A DNA stretch of 45,972 bases. Source: Chrysophaeum taylorii. Lineage: Eukaryota > Sar > Pelagophyceae > Pelagomonadales > Pelagomonadaceae. Below the pieces are notes generated by a model that had not been told where the DNA came from, did no database searches, and saw only the letters and a list, made by a program, of their open reading frames with translations. The stretch spans positions 1 through 45,972 of the forward strand of contig JAQMWT010000073.1 in the NCBI GenBank assembly GCA_029834535.1, in the 5' to 3' direction. Position 1 is the first letter of the stretch, and every line of letters starts with the position of its first letter. The position numbers were made by a program, and so were the translations under genes. Positions 21,640-30,535 of the stretch are shown one piece after another.

Positions 21640-24270
21640 GCTGCTGTCGGGGTCGCCGCGGCGCGCGGCCTCGGCCTTGGCCAACAATGCTCCCGCGTGC
21701 GAGGGATCGTGCTGGATAGCCTTGTCGCTCGCGACCGCCGCGGCTTCCTCCCAGTTTTGGTCGTCGTCGTCGTCGTCGTCGTCGTCGAGGTGGGCGCACG
21801 CGAGGAGCGCAAAACATTCGGCGAGGTCGGCGCCGGGCTCGGCGACAGCAGATTCCAACGCCGCGCGGGCCGCGGGAATATCACCAAAATAAAAAAAGAA
21901 GGCGCGGCCGAGATTCAGCAGCGTTTCGCCGCCAAAGCGCGGCGGCGAAAGTTTTGAGGAGACGACGAGGGACGCGGGGGGCCGTATCCACTTGAACAAA
22001 TCCGCGCCGCAGGCCGGTCGTTGGTTTCTGACTGCCAAGCACGCGCGCAACAAGAGGTTCGCGTCCGCGTCCGGCGCTAAGAGGAGCCGCCTCAACTTGG
22101 CGCGGTCTCGCTTTTTCTTGATCCACCTCGAAGCGTCGCGGAGATTGTTCGGGTTGAGGTGGAAGAGCGAGGCGCCGTCGAGCTTGTAGGAGTGGATGGT
22201 GTGGAGGTGCCTCTGGAGCCAGACGTCGACGTCGACGCGCGACCAGGCGTCGTCCGGCGGCTGGAGGTTGACGATTTCCTCGAGAGCGACGCGAGCCTCT
22301 AAGGGAAAGGTATCGTCGTCCGCGTAGTACAACCGGAGCGCGAGCACGCCAAACGCCCAGATGTCGGTCTCGGCGGGCGAAACCATAGGCTCGTCGTGTC
22401 GTTTCGTGGCGGCTAGCACCTCGGGCGACGCGTAACCAGAACCTCCTCCTACGAGCGGCGCGCGGAGCTGCGCGCCGACGCCGTCGCCTTTTCTCGCGCT
22501 CCCGAACCCCGTCAAACGAGCTCTGTTGTTGTTGTTGTTACCGCCGCCGACCAGGACGTTTTCGAGCCTGAGATCTTGATGCAGGACGCCGCGGGAGTGA
22601 CAGAACGCGAGACCGGAAGCTACTTGCTGAAGCAACGAGAGTATCGAATCCCTGACACCTTTAAGATCGCCGTCGTACAAGTCGCCGCTCGACGCGAGGC
22701 GTTCGAGGTCGCGGCCGCCGTCGACAAGGGTGAAAAATTCGAAAAATTCGCCTTGGACGACCGCGCAGTACTCTAGAGAGACGACGCAGGGATGCGACCC
22801 GAGCTCGGCCGCGACCATCGCTTCGCGACACGCGTCCTTCGAGAGGCTCCGCCGTCGCATCGCGGAGCGCGCCCCGTACGACGACGACGACGACGACGAT
22901 GATTTTGCGATGTATATGTCTCCGAATTCGCTGCGAGCCATGAGCTCCTCGACCTCGAAGAAGCGGAAGAAGCGACCCCTCGGAACTACTCGTCGTTTTT
23001 CTTCTTCTTCTTCTTCTTTTGAGGAGGAGGAGGAGAAGAAGTCCACCTCGCGCCTCGGGGGGGCGCGCGGGGCGATCGGCTTGGCGAGCCTCTTGGCGCC
23101 CTCCAATGCTTGGACAACTTCCACGTGGCCGCGGCAGAAGGCAAGGTCGACCGCCGTCTCGTCGCCGCGCGAAAAGCCGGCGTCGACGTCGACCGCGGCG
23201 CGAAGACATTCAACTACGTCCACGCGTCCCGCGTACGCGGCGACCATCAACGCCGTCCGGTCGTCGCAGTCTTTAGCTTCCAAATCCACCACTTTCTCCA
23301 CCAAAAAGCGAACAACTTCGACTTGTCCTCTTGCGGCGGCGTGATGGAGCGGGGTGCGGTCGCGCGCGTCCCTCACTTCGAAATGACCCAACAGCTCGAG
23401 CGTATCGAGGTTTCCGCGAAAGGCCGCGACGTGAGGCGCCGCCCACGGTCCGAGGGTCTCGTGGACGATGTCCGGGGCCTCCTGCAAAACAGCTTCGACA
23501 ACGCGCGTGTCGCCCAAGAAGCTCGCGGCCACCAACCGAATCGCGAGCGCCGGCTCGGTCAGGGTCCGATGCTCGGTTTTCTCGGCTTTCTCGGCCGCCG
23601 CGACGACCGCGACTTCGTCGTTCCGCTCGATCGCTCGCATCAGCTGCTCGGCGGTCGCCTTGAAGACCGCGTAGTTCTTCTCGTCCCCCGCGAGCGCCGC
23701 GAGCGCGACCCGCGATTCTTCCGCGTCGACACCCCCCTCTCTCGCAACCTCCTCCAAAGCTTTCGCGTCCGAATCGAATTCTTCGCCCGAAAACCGTCCC
23801 AACGCCTCCTCGAGCTTGTAGACGTGCGTTCTCAACAGCAGCTCGACGTGCGAATCCCGCACGACCCCGTAAGCCTGGGTCAAAAATTCCAGCTTGTCGC
23901 GTATCTTTTCGTCGACGAGAGATATCTTCGACCCCGCGTGCCTTCGCTGCCGCCACATCCGCTTCAAAAAGCCGCTCTTCCCGTACTCCCGGACGGCGTA
24001 CTTGAGGTCCTCCAACAGCTGCTCGAGCTCCAACAGCGTATCTTCCTCGTCGACGCGTCCTCTCGCCAAAAGCAGAAAATCCAGAACATCCACCACGCGC
24101 CGCCCAGCCTGGGCCACGTCCTTCGCGCGGCTCCGCAGCCTTCGCACGTCCAGGAGAATCTCCTTCGCGACCCCGCAGATCCCCCACTGCGGCAGGCTCG
24201 CGACGATCTCGAGCCCGGCCTCGAGCCCAGCGTTCGTGACCACTGCGCGCTGACGATCCCTGCGCTTCAT
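17257..24270 (-). CDS. NLR-like giant protein: helical N-terminus, ankyrins, pseudokinase, NACHT NTPase, about 20 C-terminal ankyrins
   Basis: 2337 residues, one exon, ATG at 24270. Residues 20-160 are an amphipathic helical region resembling MLKL-NTD/HeLo four-helix bundles (EILLDVRRLRSRAKDVAQ; LLELEQLLEDLKYAVREYGK). Ankyrins: about 240-395. Kinase fold: about 435-755, with the catalytic-loop HQDLRLEN (564-571), SPE (615-617) and DIWAFG (636-641). The glycine loop is poor, the beta-3 lysine is replaced (AMRR, 470-473) and DFG is GFG (588-590), so it is probably a pseudokinase. Residues 780-870 are TPR-like. NACHT: Walker A GEAGSGKG (1004-1011), Walker B LCLDGLDE (1068-1075), ASRP (1101-1104), FFHLTFQELY (1262-1271). 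A small tudor-like beta region lies at 1325-1380. Ankyrins: 1395-1460, then about 20 from 1570 to 2310. Tracts of S, E, D, N and Q lie between domains. Family knowledge suggests a STAND-type sensor and switch; a cell-death or signalling output is inference. Divergent from the SLC35B1-like gene. Confidence 0.88.
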
Positions 24271-24435
24271 ACTATATTATTGCCACTACTCCTACTCCTA
24301 AAGGCTCCTTGTCTTGTTGTTGTTGTTGTTGTTGTTGTTGCACACTCTTCCTGTGTCTTTTTAACGGACGGGTCCGGCTGCCAAACGGACGATGCTTTTT
24401 TCTTGGAACAACAACTTTCAATGTATTTTTTTTCT

Positions 24436-24472
<37 letters not shown>

Positions 24473-25461
24473 TCGTCGTTGGCTGAGCCCTTCATAATAA
24501 CATGCAGCGGAACACTCTATTGTAGGGACACGACACCGAGTTTGCGGCGCCGGCCGATAAATACCCGAGGATTTGATTTGCACCGGCAAACAAACACGTA
24601 TCAAACAAGGTGTCAATGCAGTCTCCAAGGACGACCTTTTTTTCTCGTCGGAGCTCCGAAACCAGCCATATCGTCGTGACCGCGCAACACGCCAGATGTT
24701 TCGATCACGGTGATGCGACCAACAATGTCGGCGCCGGCCTGCGTGATGCTCTCGCCGACATCCTCCTGGCAGCGAACCGACACCACGGCCGCGCCGGCGC
24801 GCGAGGCCGTCGACGGCGCACCACGGCCGACCTACAGGTGCTCCTGTTATCGATCGATACACGCAACTAGCAGCCAGCACGTACGTGCGTCGCCGCGCCG
24901 AATTGGCCTCAGAGTTAGTCGAGTCACTACCGGACCCGTCGAACGCGGATGCCGCAAACCGTACGCGAGCTGCAGGCTGCTATTGCGATACCTTCTGGGA
25001 AAGTCGGGCATGAACTCGTAGCGAACTTGGCTGGTGATCGGAGAGTTGAACTTTTGATGATCGAGAGTGGAGAGCTGCTTTCTCGGGGCCGTGCCGCGTT
25101 CCATTCGAACGCGCGTTCGTCGCGTACGCCGCGGGCTCGACGTCGAGACGCTTGCCTCTAGAGGCCGTAGCGAACTCACCCCAGCGAGACGGCACCCCGG
25201 TGGTTTCTATGAGCTTGCCTCCACACGTTCGAGATCTTCAAGCTCCTCCACCACCACCAAGAGACTTCTGTGACTGACAACTTTCTAAGTCGAGGACGTT
25301 CGCGGACCTCCAGATCTGCCAGTTCCTAGTCGAGGTCGACTCCTCGACGCGAACACGAGCAGAAGGGCTCAACACCGCGAACAACACGGAGGTGAATGTC
25401 GGCGGAAGCTCCGGACGACGTCTGATCGGCCGTCATCCCCCCCCGTAAAACCCCAACAAAG
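24271..25461. other. Divergent intergenic region between the NLR-like gene and the transporter gene
   Basis: Contains a (TTG)n run (about 24316-24340), a (GA)n microsatellite at 24437-24469, and (CAC)n near 25247. It must hold both promoters. No clear TATA box was found, though TATATTATT occurs 6-14 bases upstream of the minus-strand ATG. A plus-strand frame from 24949 (MPQTVRELQAAIAIPSGKVG, 70 codons) reads like protein but has no recognised domain and no support. Confidence 0.5.
24437..24469. repeat. (GA)n microsatellite
   Basis: About 16 uninterrupted GA units, in the shared upstream region of two divergent genes. Confidence 0.95.
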
Positions 25462-26475
25462 ATGATCACTTCGTCGTCGTCGTCAATTCTTCAGAGGCCG
25501 TTCCGAAAATCCGTTATTGAAGGACTCATGAGCGAGACCCTGATTTTCTTTGTGCTCGCCGCCGGCGTGATCGGGAGCTTCACCGCCTTTGGGTTTGCGC
25601 AGGAGGCCGTGACGAAGACGGATTTCGATGGCGAACGGTTTCAGTTCTCGACCTTCCTCGTTCTTCTCCAGTCCCTCGGTAACGCGACGGTCGCCGGCGT
25701 CGTGTTGCTAGCGCGCAACAAGTCGCTCAGCGGCGATGTCCCCGTTTCCGAGTGGCTCGTCGCCGCTCTCGGGTACTTTGGCGCCCATAAATTCGGTCTC
25801 ATGGCGCTATCCTACATCTCGTTCCCGATGCAAACCGTCTGCAAGTCGTGCAAGGCGATACCGGTCATGGTCGGCGAGAAGATATTTGCGAAGAAACGCC
25901 ATTCGCTGGCCAAGACCCTCGGGGTTCTTTGCATGTGCGTTGGGGTTGTGATGTTCACGCTCCTCGGACCTGCGAAAGCGTCCAAAAAAGCTGAATCTCC
26001 TGCGATTGGTTTGCTTCTGGTGTTGGCCGCTCTCGCCTGCGACGGCCTCTACGGTCCGTACCAAACCGCGATCCAGACTAAGGCCAAAGACCTCACGGCC
26101 TGGCACCTCATGTTCAACATGAACCTCTACCAAGGCTTGCTGTCGTTGGCCCTCTCCTACGACGACCTCCCCAAGGCGATCGCCTTTTGCGCGAGGCATC
26201 CTCGCGTGATCCACCTTCTCGCGCTATTCTCGGCCGCGATGGCCCTCGGCAACATCTTTATCTACCAGCTCCAAGCGGCCTTCGGCAGCCTCGAGGTCAC
26301 CAAAGTTACCACCACGCGCAAGCTCGTCTCCGTCCTCGCCAGCGTCTTCTTCTTCGGACACGCCCTCACCCTACCCCAGTGGCTCGCCGTCTTCATCGTC
26401 ATCTTTAACAAGCAGGAGGGCACCGCCCTCGCTGCCCTCTTCTCCCCCCTCACCAAGAAGCATAAATCCGTCTAA
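25462..26475 (+). CDS. SLC35B1: SLC35B1-like ER nucleotide/nucleotide-sugar transporter (UAA family)
   Basis: 337 residues, single exon, ATG at 25462. Multi-pass membrane protein of the drug/metabolite transporter superfamily. Family marks in order: GFAQEAVT in TM1-2, SYISFPMQTVCKSCKAIPVM (typical of SLC35B), CDGLYGPYQT, MFNMNLYQG, and KVTTTRKLVSVLASVFFFGH near the C-terminus. In animals SLC35B1 exchanges ATP/ADP across the ER membrane; related members move UDP-galactose or PAPS. The C-terminal KKHKSV has lysines at -3 and -5, an ER-retrieval signal of the KxKxx type, which supports ER location. The length fits the family (about 320-350). PAPS transport (SLC35B2/3-like) cannot be excluded, which would connect it loosely with the sulfotransferase at 9.35 kb. 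Confidence 0.85.
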   Translation: MITSSSSSILQRPFRKSVIEGLMSETLIFFVLAAGVIGSFTAFGFAQEAVTKTDFDGERFQFSTFLVLLQSLGNATVAGVVLLARNKSLSGDVPVSEWLVAALGYFGAHKFGLMALSYISFPMQTVCKSCKAIPVMVGEKIFAKKRHSLAKTLGVLCMCVGVVMFTLLGPAKASKKAESPAIGLLLVLAALACDGLYGPYQTAIQTKAKDLTAWHLMFNMNLYQGLLSLALSYDDLPKAIAFCARHPRVIHLLALFSAAMALGNIFIYQLQAAFGSLEVTKVTTTRKLVSVLASVFFFGHALTLPQWLAVFIVIFNKQEGTALAALFSPLTKKHKSV

Positions 26476-26485
26476 TACTCCTTCT

Positions 26486-26741
26486 TACCTTACCTTGCCT
26501 TACCTTACCTTTCTTGCGGGGCACTTCCATTTTCTCTCGTCCGTCCGTCCGTCCGTCCGTCCGTCCGTCCGTCCGTCGTCGACACACATCCGCGCGCGAC
26601 CCTCCTCAATATTCTTGGTTGGTGGCGTCGGCGGTGCGTATTTCATTTCGGCGGCTTTGATGAATGAATGACTGAATGAATGAATGACTGAATGAATGAA
26701 TGAATGAATGAATGAATGAACGAAAGAATGAATGAATGAAG
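26486..26741. repeat. Microsatellite cluster: (CCTTA)n, (CCGT)n, (TGAA)n
   Basis: (CCTTA)n lies at 26486-26512, (CCGT)n at 26538-26577 and an imperfect (TGAA)n at 26660-26741. All follow the transporter stop codon. Minus-strand ORFs here encode only repeats of FIHS and DGRT and are not genes. Confidence 0.9.
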
Positions 26742-27167
26742 GTTTTTTCTCCTTATCCATAGACAGAGCTCTAGAGCTCTGAGGAGGACGGTACAAAGAT
26801 ACAAGGCTCCTGTCCGTCTTTGAGCCCTGGACCGGCCGCCGACGTGTCGAGGTTCGATTCCCCTGTCTGGCTGGACGCCCGTAGTAATAGGCGGCCCAAG
26901 TCCCGTTGTTATTATTATTATGCGCTTTCCGTGCTTGGTAAGCGGCGATCGACTAGGGTCGTCGCTCAAGCGGCAAAGAGGACCTTTCTTGGTATTGGTC
27001 GGGACATCAGGGCAGCCTTTGTGCCCGAAACAAAGTCCTAGTCCTCCGTCGATGCCGTCTCGACACGGCGCTTAAGCTTAAAGTCGGGAACGAGGCGAAA
27101 GTGCAGCGGCCCTTGGGCAGCAGCAGGCTTGGGTGAAGCAACGGCACTCGCGACGGATCGACAACGA
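26742..27167. other. Intergenic, no supported gene
   Basis: Nothing recognisable. A GAGCTCTAGAGCTC palindrome lies at about 26765-26778 and a GGTTCGATTCC motif at about 26850-26860 (see rejected items). Confidence 0.5.
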
Positions 27168-27389
27168 GAGTACTATGTGCCGCTTATTCTTTGTTGATTG
27201 AAGCGAGTACTATGTGCCGCTTATTCTTTGTTGATTGAAGCGAGTACTATGTGCCGCTTATTCTTTGTTGATTGAAGCGAGTACTATGTGCCGCTTATTC
27301 TTTGTTGATTGAAGCGAGTACTATGTGCCGCTTATTCTTTGTTGATTGAAGCGAGTACTATATGCCGCTTATTCTTTGTTGATTGAAGC
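27168..27389. repeat. Tandem array, exactly 6 x 37 bp
   Basis: Six head-to-tail units with no spacers. The unit starts GAGTACTATGTGCCGC and ends GTTGATTGAAGC. The first five are identical as far as I can see; the sixth has one change (GTATAT-like near 27360). The array ends where family-X copy 5 sequence approaches. The uniformity suggests recent expansion. Confidence 0.95.
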
Positions 27390-27477
27390 TCGATGCTCTT
27401 TTTCGCTTGACAACTACAATTGGGTTTAAGAGCGAACAAGCGCAGGCTATACGTTCACTTGGTCGAATATCTCACAA

Positions 27478-27620
27478 AGTTTCGTGCTGCGGGAGAGAGG
27501 GCGCGGCTACCCGAGGACTTAGCGGTAGACGACATAGCTCGTGTAGACGAGTTTCGTGCTGCGGGAGAGAGGGCGCGGCTACCCGAGGACTTAGCGGTAG
27601 ACGACATAGCTCGTGTAGAC
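27478..27620 (+). repeat. 72-bp direct duplication at the left boundary of family X copy 5
   Basis: Two abutting copies (27478-27549 and 27550-27620) of a sequence that stays open in one plus-strand frame ([18 protein letters not shown] twice). 72 is a multiple of 3, so the frame is preserved. The plus-strand frame continues left to 27420 (LYVHLVEYLTK). It may be a fragment of an unrecognised gene fused to the element. Confidence 0.85.
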
Positions 27621-28185
27621 GCCGGGGGGTTGTCGATGTTGCACAGCACGAGGTTGGGTGGAGTCGTCGACCCAGATGAGTATATCCTCGGGCTGGCCGA
27701 CTCGGCTGAGAGCCACGTAGAGCTGGCCGTGGCTGAAGACGGGCTTGGGTAAGAGGACGCCGACCTTGCGGAGCGTCTGGCCCTGGCTCTTGTTGATCGT
27801 TTGGCGTCGGCGGGCCTTAAGGGATACAGGTTGGAGGAGCTTCGGCGACGCGACGCGATCGATCATGTATCTGGTACCGTTGCAGTGGCCGTGCGACGGG
27901 TCGAGGTTGCGAAGACTTTAAGCTCGCGATCAAAGTCAGCATGCCGTTGGTTGTCAGGGAGTCGAAAACTCGACTGTAAAGAGCGAGGCGTCGTCTTCCG
28001 ACCCAACCTAGTCGGCCGAAAAGAACTCCGACGCCTCGTCTCCGGGAAAAAAGGCCGCGGTCATGCGCGCGTTGTCAGCATCGACAACATCGTTTCGACG
28101 GGGCGTGAGAATGGCGCGCTGAAAGAGCCGCCGCGGGTCGTGGAAATAGTCTGCGAGGTCGCCGTAGACGGCTTGGAGGATCAAT
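27621..28185 (-). pseudogene. PIF1/Helitron-type helicase C-terminal relic, best preserved copy
   Basis: One minus-strand frame (27591-27866) reads [20 protein letters not shown], then [13 protein letters not shown] and [13 protein letters not shown]. These are canonical PIF1-superfamily motif V and VI sequences of the Helitron RepHel type. The other copies share altered residues (FCHVQLYVALCR). This copy is therefore closest to the ancestral coding sequence. Upstream segments (VYGDLADYFHDP; RAILTPRRNDVV) lie in other frames. No ATPase motifs remain. Confidence 0.8.
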
Positions 28186-28547
28186 GTCTGGCTCGCGGGC
28201 CTACCTGATCCTTACCCTCAATCAGGGGACAACCCACGACTCGGCGGGTGGGGCCCGTCCTCTCTTCGCCTGCCCCACAACTCGGTGATGACCCCGACTA
28301 GGTCCCGCGTACTTATCTCCGCCCGTCAGGCACATCCCTCATACCCCACAAACCCACCCACATCCTTCATGCTCCCCACACACACACCCCTCTTAGCAGT
28401 CGTCATTTAAAGACAACCCACAGGTCCCGCGTACTTATCTCCGCCCGTCAGGCACATCCCTCCTACCCCACAAACCCACCCACATCCTTCACGCTCCCCA
28501 CACACACCCCCCTCTTAGCAGTCGTCATTTAAAGACAACCCACACCA

Positions 28548-28975
28548 CCGCCTGGCTTCTTGGGCCCTGTCGAACAGCGGCTACGTAGCTACGGCACCGT
28601 CGCCGGCCTCGTCTTTGGTGCCTTCGGTGAGGCCAGCGCGGCGTGCCACGCTCTCGCCCAAACATGCGCAGAGCGCATCGCTGCGCGAACCTGGGTGGCA
28701 ATCGGCTGCGCCAACTTCACAGAGGCAAAGGCGGCCCAAAAAAATCTCGCCGCATCTACCGTGAGTGGGGGATCGCCAACGCATTAGGCCGGGCTCGCTG
28801 TGCCCTCACCGCCCTCACCCATGTCGCCGCCTCGGGGAACACCACCCAGGCCGCCCGATCCCAGCAGGACGTCACCCTTCGTCGCACATACGTCCGGCGG
28901 CAGCATGCGTACGACGTACGGGCGGGGCCCGTCCTCTCTTCGCCTGCCCCACGCCTCGGCGATGACCCCGACTAG
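28548..28975 (+). pseudogene. C-terminal fragment of the family X nuclease protein (second copy)
   Basis: Starts abruptly within PPPGFLGPVEQRLRSYGTVA and matches the last part of the 11960-13140 protein almost residue for residue, including AAARTW-like and FTEAKAAQ segments. The same CAA AAA AAT run (28737-28745) leads into the -1 frame REWGIANALGR and ends RLGDDPD at 28975. The catalytic PD...DIK part is missing, so it is a fragment. Several of the few differences from copy 2 change amino acids, so there is little sign of purifying selection. Confidence 0.7.
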
Positions 28976-29506
28976 GTCCCGCATACTTATCTCCGCCCGT
29001 CAGGCACATCCCTCCTACCCTACAAACCCACCCACATCCTTCATGCTCCCCACACACACCCCCCTCTTACTAGTCTTAGCAGTCGACATTTAAAGACAAA
29101 CAAACAAACACACAAACAAACAGACAAATGCTCCCTACACACACGCCCCCCTCTTAGCAGTCGACATTTAAAGACAAACCCACCCACATCCTTCATGCTC
29201 CCCACACACACCCCCCCCTCTTAGCAGTCGACATTTACAGACAAACATCTGTCGATTAGTAGTAAGGACATGTCTTTTTTATTATATGTAGAGTAGGGTC
29301 GGATAAGAAGACGAGACTAGCCCGCGCCGCAACGACGGGTCCTACAACGCGTGGGCTTTTTCCTTTTTTTGCGTGAGGGGGCGAAAGGATGCCGACTTCA
29401 CTATGGGGACTAGTTCCATCGCGACGATCTCGCGGCGTGGCGGCACATACTGCTTGAGTACAAATGAACATAGCTCAGCGATCCGTTGAGTATGTCTTAG
29501 TACAAA

Positions 29507-30535
29507 CAAGTGCAGGCCAGTAAGTTCACCTAGTCCCAATCTCCTCTAACCCCAGTAAGTTCACCTGGTCCCAGTAAGTTTCATATAAGTTCACCTGGTC
29601 AGTAAGTTCACCTAGCTCACACCAACTCCTTTGAGCTCGTCGCTCTCGCCTCCGCCAATCTAAGCTGCTTTGATCCGCACGCGCCGCCAACCTTTGAGTT
29701 TACTCTAAAAACCCTTTACTCTAAAAACCCCAGTATGTTCACCTGGTCCCAGTTTCACCTGTTCACTCAGCTCACCTAGTCCCAATCTCCAACCCCTGTA
29801 AGTTCACGTGGTCCCAGTAAGTTCACCTACAGTGCGCGTGTAGACGCCGTGAGGGGGCTTATCGGTATTGCGCAGCACGTGTGGGGTAGGGTGGAGTCGT
29901 CGACCCAGATGAGTATATCCTCGGGGTTGCCGATCGACAGAGAGCCACGTAGAGCTGGACGTGGCAGAAGACGGGCTTGTGGGCAAGAGGACGCCGACCT
30001 CGCGGGGCGTCTGGCCCTGGCTCTTGTTGATCGTTTGGCGTAGGCGGGCCTTAAGGGATACAGGTTGGAGGAGCCTCGGTGACAACGACACGATCGATCA
30101 TGTATCTGGTACCGTTGCAGTGGCCGTGCGACGGGTCGAGGTTGCGAAGACTTTAAGCTCGCGATCAAAGTCAGCATGCCGTTGGTTGTCAGGGAGTTCA
30201 AAACTCGACTGTAAAGAGCGAGGCGTCGTCTTCCGACCCAACCTAGTCGGCCGAAAAGAACTCCGACGCCTCGTCTCCGGGAAAAAAAGGCCGCGGTCAT
30301 GCGCGCGTTGTCAGCATCGACAGCATCGTTTCGACGGGGCGTGAGAATGGCGCGCTGAAAGAGCCGCCGCGGGCCGTGGAAATAGTCTGCGAGGTCGCCG
30401 TAGACGGCTTGGAGGATCACTGTCTGGCTCTCGCGCCTACCTGATCCTTACTCTCGCGCCTACCTGATCCTTACCCTAAATCGAGGGACAAACAGACAGA
30501 CAAACAGACAAACATCTGTCGATTAGTAGTTAGGA
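29507..30535 (+). mobile_element. Family X element, copy 6 (short form)
   Basis: The left end CAAGTGCAGGCCAGTAAG is at 29507 and the right end CGATTAGTAGTTAGGA ends at 30535. AAGTTCACC repeats lie at 29519-29835, the helicase relic at 29840-30420 (minus), and CAGACAAA repeats at 30487-30515. The next copy begins at the following base. Confidence 0.8.
29840..30420 (-). pseudogene. Helicase relic (family X copy 6)
   Basis: Same broken C-terminal helicase fragment, reading leftward from GTG ATC CTC at 30420 (VYGDLADYFHGPRRLFQRAI). It carries [17 protein letters not shown], then diverges through an extra three bases near 29980. Confidence 0.72.

Larger units (their letters stand above)
27621..29268 (+). 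mobile_element. Family X element, copy 5 (oldest-looking helicase; multiple right-end modules)
   Basis: The helicase relic (27621-28185, minus) is followed by a nuclease-tail scrap and two right-end modules (28340-28420 and 28440-28540). Then comes the nuclease C-terminal fragment (28548-28975), two or three more right-end modules (28980-29095, 29135-29175, 29180-29240), and the terminus CGATTAGTAGTAAGGA ending at 29268. The left-end AAGTTCACC repeats are missing and replaced by the 72-bp duplication. The repeated modules suggest nested insertions or recombination between copies. Confidence 0.7.

Noticed and set aside
21000..21900. Plus-strand ORFs with poly-Cys or poly-Leu runs
   Set aside because: Other-frame readings of the CAG/CAA and AAC triplet repeats inside the NLR-like gene.
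23110..24486. 458-codon plus-strand ORF opposite the N-terminus of the NLR-like gene
   Set aside because: Antisense shadow caused by high GC; the minus-strand frame has clear domains.
26500..26796. Minus-strand ORF rich in FIHS repeats
   Set aside because: Translation of the (TGAA)n and (CCGT)n microsatellites.
26820..26880. tRNA gene suggested by GGTTCGATTCC (B-box-like) at about 26850
   Set aside because: The T stem has mismatches, no matching acceptor stem or A box is found about 70 bases upstream, and no anticodon arm is visible.
27168..27389. CRISPR-like 37-bp repeats
   Set aside because: Units are head-to-tail with no spacers and the context is eukaryotic.
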